From Amblyornis subalaris (Eukaryota; Chordata; Aves; Passeriformes; Ptilonorhynchidae), in assembly GCA_018881555.1 (NCBI GenBank), contig JACAXG010000122.1, positions 1,646,705 through 1,710,704 of the forward strand: a DNA stretch of 64,000 nucleotides, written 5' to 3'. A program made the translations under genes and the position numbers. Positions 52,109 to 64,000 of this stretch are shown here, piece by piece. Each line of letters begins with the position of its first letter. The first letter of the stretch is position 1. The notes beneath the pieces are model-generated. The model saw nothing but the letters and a program-made list of their open reading frames with translations, was not told where the DNA came from and ran no database searches.

Positions 52109-53165
52109 CTCGCAGAATGGGTCAGGTTGGAAAGGACCACAGTGGATCATCTGGTCCGTCCACCCCTGCTTGTCAGGGTCGTCCTAAAGCATATGGCACA
52201 GAACTGTGTCCAGACAGTTCTTGACTATTTCCAGTGAGGGAGATTCCACAGCCTCTCTGGGCAATCTGTTCCACTGTGCATGGTCACCTGCACAGTAAAG
52301 AAATTCTTCCTCATGTTCAGATGGAACTTCCAGTGCATCAATTTCTGCCTTTTGTCCTATAGTGTGGCACCACAGAGAAGAGCCTGGATCTATCCTCTCA
52401 ACACCCTACCTTCAGATACTTACAGACATTCATGAGGTCTCCTCTCAGTCATTTCTTCTCAGGGCTGAACTCAGCCTTTCCTTGTAAGAAGGATGCTCCA
52501 GACCCTTAATCCTCTTGTCACCCTCCACTGGACCCACTGTAGGAGCTTCTTGTGCTGAGGAGCCTGGAACTTGACACAATGTTCCAAGGTGAGGCGTTAC
52601 CAGGGCTGAGTAGGGGGACAAGAGCCCCTCCCTTGATCTGCTGGTAATGCTCTTTCTGATACACCCCCGGATGTCACTGGCCTTCTTGGCCACCAGGGCA
52701 CACTGCTGGCTCATAGAGAGCTTGTTGTCCACCAGGACTCCCAGGTCCTTCTCTGCAGAGCTGCTTTCCAGTAGGTTGGCCCCCAGTCTGTGCTGGTGCG
52801 TCGGGCTGTTCCTTCCCAGGTGCAGGACCCTGCACTTCAATTTGCTGGTTTTCAGAATGTTCCTCTCTGCCAGTCTCTCCAGCCTGTCAAGGCCCTTCTG
52901 AAGGGCTGCACAGCCCTCTAGGGTATCAGCCACTCCTCCCAGCTTTGTTTAATTAGTGAAGTTGCTGAGAAGGCATCTGCTTCTTCATCCAAGTCATTGA
53001 TGGATAAGTTAAACAAGACTGGGCTGGGTATTGAACCTTGGGGTTCTCACCACTAGGGAGAGGCCTCCAGCTGAACTCTGTGCCACTGATTATACTCCTC
53101 TGGTATCTACTGTTCAGCCAGTTCTCAATCCACCTTACTCCTTACTCTGGCAGTCCACACTTTAC
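52109..53165 (-). mobile_element. CR1 LINE fragment in UGCG intron 1
   Basis: Antisense CR1: GTCAGGTTGGAAAGGACCAC at the 3' end, then TCTGTTCCACTG, ATTCTTCCTCATGTTCAGAT, CCAGGTCCTTCTCTGCAGAG, GGTGCAGGACCCTGCACTTC and TCATTGATGGATAAGTTAAA. The minus-strand frame at 52445-52933 (DTLEGCAALQKGLDRLERLA...) is a still readable 162-codon piece of CR1 ORF2 (RT C-terminal region). It covers about 1.05 kb, one of the longer copies here, and lies opposite to UGCG transcription. Confidence 0.95.
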
Positions 53166-53539
53166 AAATTGAATTCGTGGATACCAAAGATTTGCTTCTG
53201 CTTCCCATGGTCTTAGTTGCCTTGTTCCTTTTTTTTTCCTTTTTTCAGTATGAAATCACTTACAAGCTCTAATACTTTTTTTTTTTCCCACTGTAGTTCA
53301 GTTACCTTTAGATCTTATATTCACTTGGATAATTAACTTTTTTATTGAAAACTACCTGTGTGGGTTGTCTTGGACACAAATGGCAGGATTTCAGTACTGG
53401 GGAGCAGAAAGGATGCTTAGTGGGGGAAGAGACCGTAAACTGCTATGGACACGGCTGATTCTGGTCAGCTTTGAAGTTGATTAAAACAGGCCATTGCATG
53501 CTTAAATCTCAACCTACCAGGTGAGTGTGTGTGGTGCTT

Positions 53540-54347
53540 CTGCTTATGAATCTTTAAGAATAAGTGACAACTGTAGTGGGCAGTAGATGCAAATGGGGAA
53601 GGCATGCGATAGGATAAACAGGAGGAAGAAGGATGAGATATGCTAAGAGATGTGAGAAGAAAGAACAGGAAACAGCTAGAGGGAAGAGTACACTTCTGGG
53701 CAGTCGATGCCATAGGAGCTACACCCTCAAAGGCACTGCCTCCTGTGGAGGCAACACACTGGAGCAGGGACACTCCTAAGTGCACACTGGGCTGCAGGTA
53801 ATATACTGCTAAGAGGGACTGTAACCTGTGGGCAACCCATGCTGGGGTAGAGATGCCCTGAGGGGCTGCAGCCCTGGGGTTGACTCTCCCCTGAGGAGAC
53901 CTCAGCCCATGGTGGGTCCGTACTGGGGCAGAGACTCTGCCAAAGGGATTGCAGCCTATAAGTAAGTCACTCCTGAGCAGTAGCACCTACTAGAGCAGAG
54001 CAACAGTTAAGATGCAACCAGGAGTGGAGGAAAATGAGTAAGAAGCAAGGCATGGCAGAAGAACCGTTACGTGCTGACCCTTGCCTCCTGCGTTGTCTTG
54101 CTGAAGGGCAGGGGAGGGACTGAGTGTAAGGAACCATGCGGATGAGCAGTTCAGATAGAAGGGTGAGAGGGAAAATGTCTCGAAGTGAAGCCGAGCTTGG
54201 GGAAGGAGCACAAAGGGACAAAAGTTAGGTTGTTTGTCTTTTTTTGCTTAATAACCAAATTGATAATTAGTTGCCTGATAGTTGCCAGTAATTTAAATAG
54301 AATTGCCTGAGTTGAGGCAGTTTTGCCTGTGACAGTAATTGGTGGGG
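53540..54347 (+). mobile_element. Decayed avian ERV/LTR-type element in UGCG intron 1
   Basis: Contains repeated modules of the kind seen in common avian ERV LTRs: GACTGTAACCTGTGGGCAAC...CCATGCTGGGG, GGGCTGCAGCCCTGGGG, and CTCAGCCCATGGTGGGTCC, each a variant of a 'CTGCAGCCCGTGG...CCCACGCTGGAGCAG' theme. It ends with a degraded poly(A)/U5 region: AATAACCAAATTGATAATTA (54251) then GGCAGTTTTGCCTGTGACAG and TAATTGGTG. Borders are approximate, no target duplication was found, and it has no coding content I recognise. Confidence 0.6.
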
Positions 54348-55904
54348 AATGCTGGCAGCAGCTGGACCTGGTATGGCCTGGGTCTGGAGTATTTGCAGTA
54401 TTTGGAGTATTTGGTGTGAAATCTGGAAGGAATTGTATTTTTTGTTAATGGAAATTTGTGTTACAAGTGTATGTATTGTGGATGTATAAATTGTGTGGTA
54501 ACAGGTGGAAAACTTGCAAGTTGTCAAGGGAGGGAGTAGGAACTGGCATGATTCAGTCTCAGGCTCTGAGACTCCTGAAGAAAAGTCTGCTTCCAGCAGG
54601 GCTCTGGAATTACTGTCTCAGCAGGGCCAGTGCCAGAAGCTGTCTTTGACAGAGTAATGGGCTGATGGTAACAGGGGTGTTTAGTGTTCAGGGCAAATCT
54701 GTGGCCCATGGTTGGAGGAGAGCAGCTGGTAACGCTGAGGTGACCGAATTGCAAACTGTTCTGGGTTTGCAGGCTGTTGTGGAGGAGCTGCCCCAGTTAC
54801 AGTGGTTTGGCAGATCTGAGGAAAAAGGACTGCAGCAGGGAACTGTCCTTGAAGAGACTGTGGTGGTGCTGGGAAGCTATAGCTGATGGGATATAGCTGA
54901 TGGCTAGAGAGAGTACTGCTCTGATGAGTTTGGAGCCTGTGTCACTTGTTAGCATTGCCCTGTGCAAGGAGGAGAGCTGTGGGATTGTCTAATAGAGTTG
55001 TATGTGGAGGAATGGCCTGGTCCTGCAAGCAAGATACCCCTGAGAAGGGAGAATGAAGGCGGTGATCAACTGTATGTGCTTTCAATGCTGGAGCATGCTT
55101 ATGGGGAAAGGGCTCCAGATAAATGGTGATTGTTAGTGCTATGGCCTGAAAACTCTAGTGGCTGGACACTATTACTAGTGCCCCTCATCTCATAGAGACT
55201 AGTTTTATCCTGGATGGCAGACACAGCACACTACACTCTTTCCTAGACCACTGAGGTATGAAGGGGTCTTCACTTATGGACAGAAACTTTTTATGCCAGT
55301 AGGAGGATGCAGTATTAGAACAGAATTAGGTGGTGCTTGGCATATACTGGAAATTACTTACATTGTACTTGTTACAGGTACTAAAGAAGAAACTAATTAG
55401 TCTTCCTGTTTTCTCTCATTGTTGGTTTAATTTTTTTAAAGTCGTTGGGCTACTGCTTATGCTCAATCTGTGCTGTGTCTAGCCATGCTGAATAGGTGAG
55501 TTGGAAGGTCTCATTTGTGCCACTGGAGTACTAAGCTAATGCTGTGACATGTCAGAAAAGCTGTTGTGGACTATACAGTTGATCTTCTGTGGTTTCCCAT
55601 TGGTATTTAAGAAGTTTGATTTAGCAAAACACTTAGAACATGTGTGAATTAAGTAGGTAAATGGAGTTATTCAAGAAAGTAAGCTCTTTTGTCTTGAAAT
55701 GCTGTCAGCAGTTCTTGAGATTAAGGTCAAGACAACATTTCTTTTGCATCAGTTTGTGCTGTAATTGCTTTGAAAGTTGTAGGGTTTGGATATTTAAGGT
55801 ACTGTGCAAAGGTTCAGTTGAGGAAGAGGGTCTGTTTTTCCATACTGCATCTGCAAAATCTTATTCTTGCCAGCTCTTTCCTCTACTTTGAATGGGTTTA
55901 AAAT

Positions 55905-56886
55905 ACGGAAACATTTAGGTTGGAAAAGACCTCCAAGATCCTTGATTCCAACCTTTGACCGCTCACCGTCTCGTCAATTAAGCCTTAGCACTAAGTGCTA
56001 CGTGGAGTCATTTCTTGAACACCCCTGGGGATGGTGACTCCACAACCTCGCTGGAAAGTCCATTCCAATGCTTGATAAACCTTTCTGTGAAGAAATTTTT
56101 CCTAATATCCAGCCTGAATTTCCCCTGACACAGCTTGAAGCCATGAAAACCTGTCCTGTCAGTGGTTGCCAAGAAGAAGACACTGACACCCACCTGGCTA
56201 TGTCCTCCTTTCAGGTAGTTGTAGAGAACAATAAGGTCTACCCTGAGCCTGCTTTTGTCCAGGCTGAACAACCCCAGCTCCCTCAGCTGCCGCTCCTAGG
56301 ACTTACTCTCTAGACCTTTCACCAGCTCTTTTGCCCCTTTCTGGACACGCTCCAGCACCTCAATGTCTTTATTGTACTGTGGGGCCCAGAACTAAACACA
56401 AGATTCGAGATGTGGCCTCACCAGTGCCAAGTAAAAAGGCAAGTGTGGTCTCATTGCCTTGGCCTTGCTGGCCACACTATTGCTGATATAAGCCAAGATT
56501 CCATTGGCCTTCTTGGCCACCTGGGCACATGCTGGCTCATGTTCAGGCAGGTGTTGATCAGGACATCCAGGTCCTTTTCCACTGGACAGCTTTCCAGCTA
56601 CTCTGCCCTCAGCCTATTGCACTGCATGGGGTTGTTTTGACCCTAGAGCAGGACCCAGCACTTTACCCTGTTGAACCACTGTCATGGTTTAAGCCCAGAC
56701 AGAAATTAAGCACCCACCGCTGCCCACGTACAATTGGTCCTTTTCTGTCGATCCGGATCCCTCTCCAGAGCCTTCTTACCCTCCAGCAAATCAACACTCC
56801 TGACCAGTTTATTGTCATTGAGAACATGTGAGGGTGCACTTCATCCCATTGTCTGCGTCGCCAATAAAGATATTAAAGGCATTAGA
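55905..56886 (-). mobile_element. CR1 LINE fragment in UGCG intron 1, interrupted by an LTR piece
   Basis: Antisense CR1: AGGTTGGAAAAGACCTCCAA, GGGGATGGTGACTCCACAAC, CAGCTGCCGCTCCTAGG, CTCCAGCACCTCAATGTCTT, then GAGGGTGCACTTCATCCCAT and AATAAAGATATTAAAGGC at its upstream end. The CR1 text breaks at TTGAACCAC (56679) and resumes at about CAATTGG (56731); the foreign piece between is listed separately. Confidence 0.93.
56680..56728 (+). mobile_element. Short 5' LTR fragment nested in CR1
   Basis: TGTCATGGTTTAAGCCCAGA followed by CAGAAATTAAGCACCCACCG matches the 5' end of a common avian ERV LTR (consensus TGTCATGGTTTAACCCCAGC...AACTAAGCACCAC). Only about 49 bp remain, inside an otherwise continuous CR1. 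This is either an LTR insertion mostly deleted afterwards or a small templated patch. Confidence 0.65.
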
Positions 56887-58785
56887 TGTTGGTAACTCTC
56901 TTAAGTTTTTTATTTGTCTTTCCTGCTTCATTTAACTGGTCGAAAAAACTGAACTCATGTGAAGTCATGTTATGGCTTTGAATTTTCACTGTTCTTGTCC
57001 CGGTTGTCAGTGGCAATTCTAATTATAGCACTTAATGGAAATCACTTTAAGGCAGCCACAGTCAGTTGATACTGAGGTTGCTCATTGTCTTGGTTCCCAG
57101 GTGTAAGTGAGAAGGGTAGTGTGTGTCACTTAATTGATAAACATACTGCTGGTTTTAGACAAATTATTTTAAAAAGCTTTTAGTTACAGTAGTCAATGAA
57201 GAAATAATGAATTCTGCATTTATGTGGCCTTTGGGTGTAACTGGGCCTTGTCTGCTGAGTGAAACTCAAGACTTTTCAGAAACATATAAATGTAATTAAA
57301 ACCCCAGATATAACTAAAAGTAATTAATAGCCTTATTGTAGTGTGTATGGACCCAAAGAGGAAATTCAGTTTGCACAGATGCTTAAAACTCAAGTTTCCT
57401 GAGGTACTTCTGCAATGATGAAGGACTTTTTAAACATGGCTTCCAAACCTATACAAAAACCTCCACATAGCCAATGTTTAACTTCTGCTTTTTTTTTTTA
57501 AATGTGAAGTAATTTTGATATTTTGGTTAATAAACTATTATTACATAGTAATTGTGACACTTCATTTTTCTGAAAATAGCAGTTTTATTTCTCTTGGCTC
57601 TGTTTGTCTTGTCAACCCTTTTTTTTCTCTTGGACCCTCTCTTGCTGCTCAGTCTGTAATTTGTGTCCAGGTTTATCCTGCTCTAATCTCTCTGCGTCTC
57701 CTCGTTGTCTCGATTTCACTTGTTTGTTTGTTGGTGGAACTGTCTCCTCTTTTGGACTGTCTTATGTTTTCCAGTATCTGGCAATAGCTTGGGTAAGGTA
57801 GGTGTTAAGAGCAGCGGTAGTTGCTCACTTTGCCATCATCAAGTTGCATTTTCTTTGGTTTGTGGAAGTGCTTCAGAGACATCTTGTTGCAGATAGGAGC
57901 CCGATAGGTTGTAGTATATCTAAGTATATCTAATTTAAAAGGCAGTGTTTACAGAGCTCTCCTGTTACTATCAAGTGTTACCAGGCATAAGTGGACAGAC
58001 GTTTTGATAGACTCTGATGGAGATAACCTAAATACTCCTTTACGAGATGAGAGGTACCCTTGGCTCCTGGTGATAATCAAACTCAAACAGAGAACTGCAA
58101 AGTGTGATTGTACTGGAGCTTCTCCAGGAAATGGCTGAAAGACTTCTGTCTAGCACATGCTGGAATGCCGTGTCTGTTTTTGGGTATCTGACTTAACTGA
58201 ACCTTTATTCAACTTGAACTTACACTGAAATGTTTCATGCAGGTTGTCTACCTCAAGGTAAATAGTTCTTCAGTTACATAGCTAAGACAAGGATGATGTG
58301 AAATGTTGGTGACTTTACAACAGATTGCTGTGATCTGATCTGTGTGGAACAGGGAATGGAGCAAACTCATGATCTGATTAGCAGTGTCTTTTCGCAAAAA
58401 TTCTTAGAGGGTTAAAAGGAGGCAAAAAAAAAACTTAGATGTTTGACCATATAACTGGGACATTAGAGAGGCATGAAAAGTTGGAAAGTTATGTGAGGCT
58501 TCTGTTTGATCTGAGGTGACATTTGGTCTTCCTGCTTTTTCCTTCAGTAACCTATTTCCCATAATCTGTGCATTGATGATGGACCCTACTTTAGGCATCA
58601 ACTCCAAGATGTTCACTGCAAGTGTTACATGCATACAACTTGATGAGTTTTCAGCAAGTGGATGACAACATTGTAGCAGAGGCAAATCTGAAAGATAGCA
58701 ATGCAAAGATTAGAAGTCAAGTACAGTTACTGGAGAGGAACACAGGAAAATCACAGAGTATGGGAATGCACAAGTGAGAATAAAC

Positions 58786-59325
58786 AGAATATCCTGAGTT
58801 GGAAGGGACCCACAAGGATCATAGAAGTCCAGCTGCTGCCCCTGCAAAGGACAGCCCCAAGAATCACACCATGTGCCTGAGAGCTTTGTCTAAATACTTG
58901 TTTAACTCTTGTCAGACTTGATGCTTTGGTTGCTTCCTTGGGGGGGAACCTTTTTCCAATATCCAACCTAAATGTCCTCTGACACAACTTCAGGCCATTC
59001 CCTTGGGTTCTGTCACTGGTCACCAGAGAGAAGAGGTCAGTGACTGCCCCTCCCCTTCCCCTTATGAGGAAGTCGTAGACTGCAATGAGGTCTGCCCTCA
59101 GTCTCCTTCAGGCTGAACAAACCAAGTGACTTCAGTCACTCGTCATACAGCTTCCGCTCAAGGCCTACACCACCTTTGGTGCCCTCCTTTGGATACTCTC
59201 TAATAGCTTTATATCTTTCTTTTTTATATTGTGGCACCCAAAACTGCATGTGGGACTTGAGGGGAGGCTGCACCAGTGCAGAGCAGAGCGGGACAATCCC
59301 CTCTAACAGCTTAGAGGCGATACTG
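58786..59325 (-). mobile_element. CR1 LINE fragment in UGCG intron 1 (different subfamily)
   Basis: Antisense CR1 with the subfamily signature ACAGAATATCCTGAGTTGGA, AGAATCACACCATGTGCCTG, CTGACACAACTTCAGGCCAT, ATTGTGGCACCCAAAACTGC and AGAGCAGAGCGGGACAATCC. The 3' end is at about 58786 and the copy is 5'-truncated at about 59325. Confidence 0.93.
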
Positions 59326-59463
59326 TTTTTTTTTCATCACTGAAGGAAACTGTAGTTCTTCAGGCTGGAAATGCCAGTTGAAAGTTAAGTTCTATCCCCT
59401 GCTTGAACCTGCACCAAATTTTTGCAGTTTGCTCTATGCACTCATATCATTTATCAATTATCA

Positions 59464-59491
59464 TATCATTATCATTGATATGATAATGATA
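59464..59491. repeat. Short perfect inverted repeat
   Basis: TATCATTATCA, a 6-base loop TTGATA, then TGATAATGATA: an 11-bp stem. It lies in the gap between two oppositely oriented CR1 copies. No function is implied. Confidence 0.8.
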
Positions 59492-59544
59492 GGTTGTGAC
59501 AGAAGATGGAAACCATTGAAGGAATGCTAAGTTTGAGATGCACA

Positions 59545-60462
59545 AAATCGTCGGGTGTCAATGATTGCTGGGGCCAGTAGTGTTTGATATCTTCTTTAAT
59601 GACACGGAGTATGTGACATTATCAGCAAGTTTGCTGATGGTACAGAACTGGAAAGAGTGGCTAATAGACCAGATGGGTGTGCTGATGTCTGAGGCACCCA
59701 GATAGGCTGAAGAAATGGTCTTACAGAAAGCTCATGAAGCTCAACCAAGGAAAATGCCGTGTCCTGCACCTGGCACAACTAACTCCATGCATCAGCACAG
59801 GCTGGGGACTGACAGGCTTGAAAGCAGCTTGGCAGAAAAGGACCTGTGGGTGCTAATTGGTGCCAGTTTGATTATGAACAGTGATGTGCTTTTGGCAGAG
59901 AGCCAATAGCATCCCCGCTGCATTGTTAGTGGGTTGAGGAGGGTGATCCTTCCCTTTTACACAGCACCAGTAAGGCTATGTTTGGAGTGCAGAGCATAGT
60001 TGTGATCTCTCCAGTATGAGTCAGGGGTATGCTTGAGCAAGTCTGGCTTAGGGCTACAGAGATGAGGGTGAGACTGCAGCATTTGACACACAAGGAGAGA
60101 CTGAGAGCCGGAACTCTGCCTGGAGAAGGCTCAGAGGGATCCTATTGATGTGTGTGAATACCTGATTGTTTGGGGGAGTGGAGGATGTAAGGTTCAAGAC
60201 TCATCTCGGTGGTGCCTAGTGACAAGATGAGAAGCAGCAAGGACAAATTCAAGTGAAAGACTGTAATCTTAAAGGAAAGAAGACACTCAGGGTTGAACAC
60301 TGAAACAGGCTTTCCAGAGTGTTTGTGGAGGCTCCATCCTTGGAGACAGGAAAAACTGGCTGGTCCTTAGCAACCTCATCTAGTTACTCCCACTTAGAGC
60401 CAGACATTTGGAGTAGCTGATCTCCAGAGGTGCCTTCCAGCCTCTGCTGTACTGTGATTTTT
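59545..60462 (+). mobile_element. CR1 LINE fragment in UGCG intron 1, sense to the gene
   Basis: Sense CR1: GGGGCCAGTAGTGTTTGATA, CAGCAAGTTTGCTGATGGTA, CTTGGCAGAAAAGGACCTGT, GGTGCCTTCCAGCCTCTGCT and a terminal TACTGTGATTTTT. It is diverged and has many stops. It forms an inverted pair with the CR1 at 58786-59325, about 220 bp away. Confidence 0.88.
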
Positions 60463-61743
60463 TGGTGAAAGATGACACTGAGGCAGCTGTACTATTACAG
60501 AGCAATAGACTGAGAAAGAGGTTGTGTGGAGGCTGTAAATTGTATTTTTAAGCTGAAGTTTACCTGGCACTGTGTAATCATAAGGCTTAAATTTAGGTAA
60601 TCCTCAGGGGAAGACATATCTGAAAATAACATGAGTTAATTTTTTATATACTAAGGCTGTGGTTGAATGAGTTTCTGTATTACCAGCTTAATAAATGGGG
60701 AAAGCAAAACAGTGCAGGCCCAGAAATCTGAGTGGTGACAGTGTGAATGAGACAATGCATAATATTGAAGGCCATTAGGGCAGGCCAATTTTTTAATGGT
60801 GAAAGTTGGGATAATAAGACACAGACTATAAACTTTGGGGTAAACATTATGATATTAGTGGCCCTGAATGATTTAGCAGAATGCAAGAAACCAAAGCCTA
60901 GATTAAAGATTGTTTAGTGTACATTTAAAGGAGAGGAATCATGGCAGTCTGGATGGTATACTTCTGTTGAGAGGAGGGAAGATAGTACAATAGATGTGTT
61001 TTGGTTTGAAAGCCCGCTTGTCACATCTCTTGGAGTGTTTTGTGTGGAAGGGGGAGATAGGCTGTAAGATTTGGAGTATGTAATATGGAAATAAAATGAG
61101 TTGGGTTAGTGGAGCTCTTATAGGGCAAAAAGCATCCAGCTTTGTTTATCAGCTGGAGTGGAAGAAACTGAATAGTAGGATGATTAAGAATTCTTTCTGT
61201 CAGCTTTTGTCAGGATATGAAGATTTCAAAGAAGTTTAAAGAAATTGAGGCTTTACATGAACTGTTTCCATAAAAGCATGACTTTTGATTAAGGTGAATG
61301 AGTAGAGTGGTAGATGATAAATGACCCTGAAAATTCATGTCTGAAATTTCTGTTGTAACTGCTCCATGACATGCTGAGCATATAACTAGTTTTACTGGTT
61401 TACTAAAATGCCCTTCAGTATTTGTGTCCGTCACTCCCTGAGAATTGCATAATGCCAGATAGTGGTGTCAGAGTTCACTGGGGTTTTTTAATTGTTTTTT
61501 AACTGAAATAAGATTCTGTGGTTTTGTCATGCTTAATATTGGTTTTACATTTCACTGAAGACTATGGTTTGAAAGAAATTATTTACTTTATTGTGAGAAA
61601 TGTTTTCCTATAGATCAAAAAAAGATTTTCATTTTGCTAATTGCAAGGTGAATAGTTTTGCATTTTCTTAAATATGTTACTTTTAATAGTAGTTGATAAG
61701 GAGCTAGGCAACACTATATCTTCTCATAATTGGCCTGATATGA

Positions 61744-61767
61744 ATTCAAGGAATTCATTCCTTGAAT
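61744..61767. repeat. Short perfect inverted repeat
   Basis: ATTCAAGGAA, loop TTCA, TTCCTTGAAT: a 10-bp perfect stem in AT-rich intron DNA. It may be chance. Confidence 0.7.
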
Positions 61768-64000
61768 CAGATTATTTCAGTTGCAGGTTGTATAAAGGAA
61801 GTCTTACATTGTCCATTGGATGAGTAAGGTAAAAAACATTCTTACCGGAGTAGACAAAGATAGAAAGCTGAAGTGATGCATTGTACTAAGTGAAAGTTTA
61901 GAACTTTCTTGCCAGTGCTGCTTGCAACATTTTGCTTAGTAATTGTTTTATTTCCTAAAGCAGTTTTTTGAACACCTGGTGAGTGCTTCTGGTGGACCAA
62001 TCTTTTTTAATTAAAACAGCAGGATAACTAACAGCATATCTTTGTCAGCTTGTGCTGGTAGTTGGTTTGGTCTGGTTTAGACCACTTGAGTTCCGCTCTT
62101 CAGAAGTACCTCTTTGTAAACCAAAGACTGTTTTGTTTTCTTCCCCCTTTCTTGGTAGGCTCATTTTGGCTTTGGCAACAATGTAGACCATGAAGAGTAA
62201 TCTGTAAATGAAGTCAACCATTCACTTTTATGTTTTTTGCAACTGTCCTTTTCTTATTAAGCACTTGTCTTGATCTTGATTCAATTTGCCTGTGTTGTAA
62301 TGATTGCTCAGGTGACTGCTGATTTGGTTTAATAATGGGTGGTATGCTACTCCTCGTTTTATGAAGCAGAAAAATTATTTGTCTAGTCATAAGCACACAT
62401 TGTTAAAATATTCAAGCCGCTGAAAATCAGATATTGGTCAATGTAGTGAGCTGTTACGGAGCAGATATCCCAAGTGCTTTATACTGAAATACTTTGAGTT
62501 TAAAATTGAGATAAAATTGAGTTCAAAATTGCTACTTCACACTTCTTTTTAAGCATTTTTAAGAGAGGTGATATATATGTTTTATACCAGCATTTCCAAG
62601 AAGATTCTTTTGTGCAGACTGTGTAGTGGTGAGGGTGGTAAATTTTTTTGAGAGTATGAACCAAGTATTGTGGGTTTTTATACACATAAGACAGGTAAAA
62701 TTTGCCAAGTTCGTTTTTCTGGTTTGTATCTGTTGGAAATGTAAAAACAAAACAAAAGACCAACAAAAATGCCCTTCTGAAATGCTGTTAAACATGATGT
62801 GGAGTGTAGAAGTGTTGCTTTAACTTAACATTTTCTTTCAAAGCTTTTTTTGTTTTGTTTTTATATAATTGCTTTCTTCAGTTTCTGTTGTTTCCTATGG
62901 GAGACTTTTTCAAGCTTTCTTAGGCATTTGCAGCACAAGGGCACTGACACTCTCACTGACAACTGTGTAGTCCACACAAGGTTTACAGCTTTTTTATTAC
63001 CCCAGCTGTGGGTAATATGGCCTTGGACTGTGTGTTCAAATTTGTGTGAATTGGTGTTTTAGTGTCTTCTTCAGCAGTATGCTGTTTTGTACTCTGGAAA
63101 CACTTGTTGTTGAGTTAACGAAATAAAAGCCTGTCATACACTGAAAATAGAGAAAAAATGTTGGCATGGTACCTGCATTGTGGTTTGTTTATATAGCTTC
63201 TGATTAGCCATTAACATAATTCCATTACTGGCGGTTAACTGTTTTGGAAGTTTTTAGAGAGAAGAAACTGGAAAAAGCTGCACAAAAGGAGCAGCCACAG
63301 GTCTGTAGGAAGCACATTATCTAATGTTTAGCAAATTATGTTGTCATTTAGACTCGTGCCTTATGAAATAATGGGGGCTGAGCTAGTCTAATCTTAACAG
63401 ATTTTCAAAATAGAAGTCAGAAAACCAAACTGAATAGTCTCACAATAAAATGGTTCTAAAGCTTTGTGTTTTAGAACCTCCCACACTTAACATTGATGGG
63501 TAGATCCTGTACTAAAAGCTGTCTGCTGTGGTTAGTTTATCTGGCGCAGAGTTGGGACCATCCCTTGGAGATGCTTTCATAAACAAAACACAAATTGTGT
63601 TGGATGCAGTTCTCTGAACTTGCATAATGTTTGTTGCAAGAAGTATGTATCAAAAAGCATTTCTGTTTCTGTGCCTTAGTGACTCTTGAGTTGATGCTCA
63701 AGGGGATAATCCCTTCCTGCTGCTACACCTTTCTAAACATTTCTGCCTTTCTAATCTGCCTTTAGTGAGCATGTGGTTATGTGGTGACTCAGATCAGCAA
63801 GCAAGTTTTTTCTGTGTGGTAGTTCCCTGTTTGATCAGCAGGCTGATCCAATTTATCTTGTGGTGCTGACTGTTTTACAGCCACAAGTGGGCTGAGGGTG
63901 TGGGAAAGCAGAAGCAGTGAATAAGTTGCTATTTTGATTGCAGATAGACTGCAAGGAAAAATGGTGTGTTCATTTTAATGCTTAGCGTGATCCAGTAATG

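Larger units (their letters stand above)
51233..64000 (+). other. UGCG: UGCG intron 1 (runs beyond window)
   Basis: No exon encoding the expected continuation (RLHLNKK...) was found down to the window end, so the first intron exceeds 12.7 kb. It contains CR1 fragments at 52109, 55905, 58786 and 59545, an LTR-type remnant at 53540-54347, and otherwise AT-rich DNA. Stretches 51500-52108, 54348-55904, 56887-58785 and 60463-64000 hold no feature I can name. Confidence 0.85.

Noticed and set aside
52445..52933. A 162-codon minus-strand frame as a gene
   Set aside because: It is a fragment of CR1 ORF2 (reverse-transcriptase region), annotated as part of the mobile element.
57774..57795. A micro-exon-like segment between TTTTCCAG and GTAAGG in intron 1
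   Set aside because: Only 18 nt, and its sequence does not encode the expected UGCG continuation.

Overview
This is vertebrate nuclear DNA, most probably from a bird. It is AT-rich and gene-poor. It carries many fragments of CR1, the dominant avian non-LTR retrotransposon, in both orientations, together with several solitary or decayed endogenous-retrovirus LTRs of avian type. There is no operon structure, and I found no ribosomal RNA, tRNA or CRISPR array. Nearly all open frames in the window are chance frames in non-coding DNA or CR1/LTR remnants.

The one protein-coding gene I can name with confidence is UGCG (ceramide glucosyltransferase, plus strand). Its first coding exon lies at 51129-51226, inside a strong CpG island at about 50640-51500, and ends in a GTAAGC splice donor. 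The exon encodes the N-terminal membrane anchor ([10 protein letters not shown]...MHFMSIIYT). Everything from 51227 to the window end is UGCG intron 1; I could not find exon 2. UGCG maps to human 9q31, and much of that region corresponds to the avian Z chromosome, so the window may be Z-linked (inference).

Layout. Positions 1-40600 are a long intergenic desert. It holds a clean solo LTR with a perfect 6-bp target duplication (3445-3763), CR1 pieces at 5.3, 16.9, 18.4, 26.8 and 34.4 kb, an ERVL-type LTR on the minus strand at 21.8-22.4 kb, an LTR-like block at 23.1-23.8 kb, and local duplications at 12.9/13.5 kb and 20.3 kb. Positions 40.6-46.2 kb are a dense repeat cluster: a plus-strand LTR related to the one at 21.8 kb, an AT microsatellite, a CR1, a long LTR-like element, an orphan CpG island at 43.5-43.9 kb with no recognisable gene, and a longer CR1. 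Positions 46.2-50.2 kb are unique sequence upstream of UGCG and may hold regulatory elements. A CR1 at 50.2-50.6 kb abuts the UGCG CpG island. Intron 1 (51.2-64 kb) contains four more CR1 fragments and one decayed LTR-type element.

I did not find an undescribed multi-gene system. The points most worth a second look are the orphan CpG island at 43.5 kb, the solo LTR with intact target duplication, the related pair of inverted LTRs, the CR1/promoter junction at UGCG, and two exon-like open segments (36863-37025 plus, 6002-6091 minus) that cannot be confirmed from sequence alone.
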